Source of the DNA: Acidobacteriota bacterium
GTDB taxonomy: Bacteria; Acidobacteriota; Thermoanaerobaculia; Thermoanaerobaculales; Sulfomarinibacteraceae
NCBI GenBank assembly: GCA_030637805.1
Contig: DAOWFV010000100.1
Location: 1 to 5,755 of the forward strand
Reading direction: 5' to 3'
DNA: 5,755 bases
The notes below the pieces were generated by a model. That model had not been told where the DNA came from. It was given only the letters and a program-made list of their open reading frames with translations, and ran no database searches. Of this stretch, positions 4,130 through 5,755 are shown piece by piece. Made by a program: the position numbers and the translations under genes. Position 1 is the first letter of the stretch; every line of letters begins with the position of its first letter.

Positions 4130-5755
4130 TCAGTCGACCATCACGCGCGGCGCATCGGCCTCCTCGAGAAGCTCTTCGAGCTTGGGCAGCGCATCCTCGA
4201 TCACTGCGTCGAGCTCCGTGACCAGACCGTCAAGCTCTTCCCGCAGCTCCTCGAAGCGCTCCCTCGAGCTCTCGGCGGGAGCGCCCAGCGAGCTTTCCAC
4301 GACCCCTTGCAGGTAGAGGAGCTGGTTGTCGATCCGGGGCGGGAAGTTGAGGATGTCCTGGCTCGACTCGGCCTTGGTCTGGTGGAGCTTCTCCTCGACG
4401 GCGGTCAGCGACGCGGCGATCTCGTCGGCCGTGGCGGTGATCGCCTCGTCCTCCATCCTCGCGGCCGCAGTCTGCACCTGGGCGCGGACATCGCGGATGC
4501 GTCCGATGGCATCGTGCGACCGGGTGAGCTCCTCCCAAATTGCCCTGGCCAGCACGTACTGCTGCTCCCTGGCCTCCCGGCTCACCTCGAGGCGCGGGTC
4601 CTCGACCACCTCGAAAGTCGAGGTGTCGCTCCACTCCCCAACCGTCAGCCGCGCCTGGTAGGTCCCGGGTGGCACGGTCGGTCCGCCGGGCCAGCCCCAC
4701 AGAACGGCATCGTCGACCAGGCCCGCGTCCGTCAACGCCAGATTCCAGACGTAACGGTTGGCACCGGCGCGATCGTCGAGCAGCGGCGGCTCGGCGAGCT
4801 CGGGGAAAAACCTCCGCCACGGGCTCGGCGCCTGCCTCTCAGGGGTCTTGTTCGACAGCGTACGCAAAACCTCATCGTCGGCGTCGAGAATCTCGAGCTT
4901 CACCTCGTCAGCATCTTCCGCATCCAACCCGGAGGGAAGCTTGTAGTGGATGATGGCTCCGTACGGCGGGTTCTTGCCCACCGCCCCGCGGCCGCCGCCT
5001 CCCGACCGGTCGATCCAGCGCACCACCTGCCGCGGCTTGAAGAGGTAGAGCTCGGCATTGGAGATCTCCTCGCTCATCTGGTGCAGCACGCTGAGGTCGT
5101 CGAGAATCCAGAACGAACGTCCCTGGGTGGCCACCACGAGGTCGCCCCGTTTGACCGCGAGGTCCGTGATGGGGGTGACGGGCAAATTGAGCTGCAGCGT
5201 CCGCCATGACGATCCGTCGTCGAAGGACACGTAGATCCCGAACTCCGTTCCGGCGTAGAGCAGGCCCTTCCGATCCGGGTCCTCGCGCACCACGCGCACA
5301 AAGTGGTCGGCGGGGATTCCGTTGGCGCCGTCCCCCAGGCGAGTCCAGCTCGCGCCGTAGTCGTCGGTTCGGAAGATGTAGGGCCCGAAATCGTCCTCAC
5401 GGTAGCGGTGGACCGCGATCAAGGCGCGTCCGGGATCGTGGGCCGAGAGCTCGATGGCGTTGACCGTCCCCCACTCGGGAATGGTGGCCGGCGTGACGTC
5501 GCGCCAGTTGGCGCCGCCGTCGTCAGAAACATGAACCAGCCCGTCGTCGCTGCCCGCCCACAGAAGGCCGGGCCGGTGGGGCGACTCCTCGAAGGCAAAG
5601 ATCGTGCCGTAAACCTCGACCCCGGTATTGTCGCGGGTGATGGGCTCGCCGGCGTAGCCCTGCTTGGCCTCATCATCGCGGGTCAAATCGGGGCTGATCT
5701 CCTGCCAGGTCCGGCCCTCGTCCGAGGACTTCAAGACCACGTTGGCGCAGTGGTA
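4130..5755 (-). CDS. VPS10/sortilin-like Asp-box protein, C-terminal part
   Basis: The reading frame is open to the window edge (first visible residues YHCANVV), so this is the C-terminal 541 aa of a longer protein; full-length relatives are about 1,000 aa. Residues 1-225 are a beta-propeller part with four Asp boxes (S/T-x-D-x-G-x-x-W type) at 10-17, 77-84, 130-137 and 177-184. Signature segments of this family are also present: ISPDLTR, ITRDNTG, WAGSDDGLVHVS, GIPADHFVRVVREDP and ATQGRSFWILDD. Residues 265-385 look like a beta-sandwich ending in PPGTYQARLTV, typical of the C-terminal module. Residues 390-541 are predicted helical and become strongly acidic (500-533), perhaps coiled coil. Members are usually exported and often annotated as glycosyl hydrolases on Asp-box evidence alone; no catalytic residues can be assigned here. 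The GTG at 5740 is internal, not the start. Confidence 0.9.
   Translation of the reverse strand, partial: YHCANVVLKSSDEGRTWQEISPDLTRDDEAKQGYAGEPITRDNTGVEVYGTIFAFEESPHRPGLLWAGSDDGLVHVSDDGGANWRDVTPATIPEWGTVNAIELSAHDPGRALIAVHRYREDDFGPYIFRTDDYGASWTRLGDGANGIPADHFVRVVREDPDRKGLLYAGTEFGIYVSFDDGSSWRTLQLNLPVTPITDLAVKRGDLVVATQGRSFWILDDLSVLHQMSEEISNAELYLFKPRQVVRWIDRSGGGGRGAVGKNPPYGAIIHYKLPSGLDAEDADEVKLEILDADDEVLRTLSNKTPERQAPSPWRRFFPELAEPPLLDDRAGANRYVWNLALTDAGLVDDAVLWGWPGGPTVPPGTYQARLTVGEWSDTSTFEVVEDPRLEVSREAREQQYVLARAIWEELTRSHDAIGRIRDVRAQVQTAAARMEDEAITATADEIAASLTAVEEKLHQTKAESSQDILNFPPRIDNQLLYLQGVVESSLGAPAESSRERFEELREELDGLVTELDAVIEDALPKLEELLEEADAPRVMVD

Noticed and set aside
4307..5209. 300-aa plus-strand open frame inside the Asp-box gene
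   Set aside because: The opposite strand carries an unmistakable Asp-box protein throughout. This frame is an Arg/Leu-rich shadow without a start signal.
5738..5740. GTG as the start of the Asp-box protein
   Set aside because: The frame continues upstream to the window edge with family-like residues (YHCANVV), and the propeller would be cut in the middle.

Overview
This is a GC-rich bacterial chromosomal window with five recognisable protein genes, short intergenic gaps, GTG as well as ATG starts and clear Shine-Dalgarno sites. Two lipoprotein-type signal peptides point to a diderm. The VPS10/sortilin-like Asp-box protein at the right edge and the A/T-rich heptamer tandem repeats at the left edge would suit an Acidobacteriota- or Gemmatimonadota-like soil or marine lineage. 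That placement is inference and could be wrong.

Layout: 1-313 is non-coding, with two different 7-nt tandem arrays (26-58 and 118-159), a small hairpin between them and a strong ribosome binding site at its right end. 314-790 (+) encodes a small cysteine-rich lipoprotein made of three repeats of exactly the same cysteine spacing. Its stop overlaps the GTG start of a pirin gene (787-1635, +). A convergent membrane protein of the PEMT/ICMT methyltransferase type follows (1673-2386, -). Upstream of it on the same strand is an M23 (LytM-type) peptidase lipoprotein (2454-2927, -). An aldo/keto reductase (3083-4078, +) is divergent from the peptidase. It converges on the C-terminal part of a large secreted Asp-box propeller protein (4130-5755, -), which runs off the window.

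Functional links: the lipoprotein and pirin genes almost certainly share one transcript and are probably translationally coupled. This pairs an envelope thiol-rich, probably metal-binding protein with a cytoplasmic Fe-binding cupin. The peptidase and methyltransferase may form a second two-gene unit. The reductase and the Asp-box protein look like independent genes.

The most interesting object is the triple-repeat lipoprotein. Each repeat has the spacing CxC-x3-CxC-x9-CxCG, and its end resembles the 'PGxCxxCGMxL' end of the heavy-metal-binding domain found in copper-efflux proteins. It may be an under-described, cysteine-expanded variant of that domain. No tRNA, rRNA, transposase or CRISPR array is visible.
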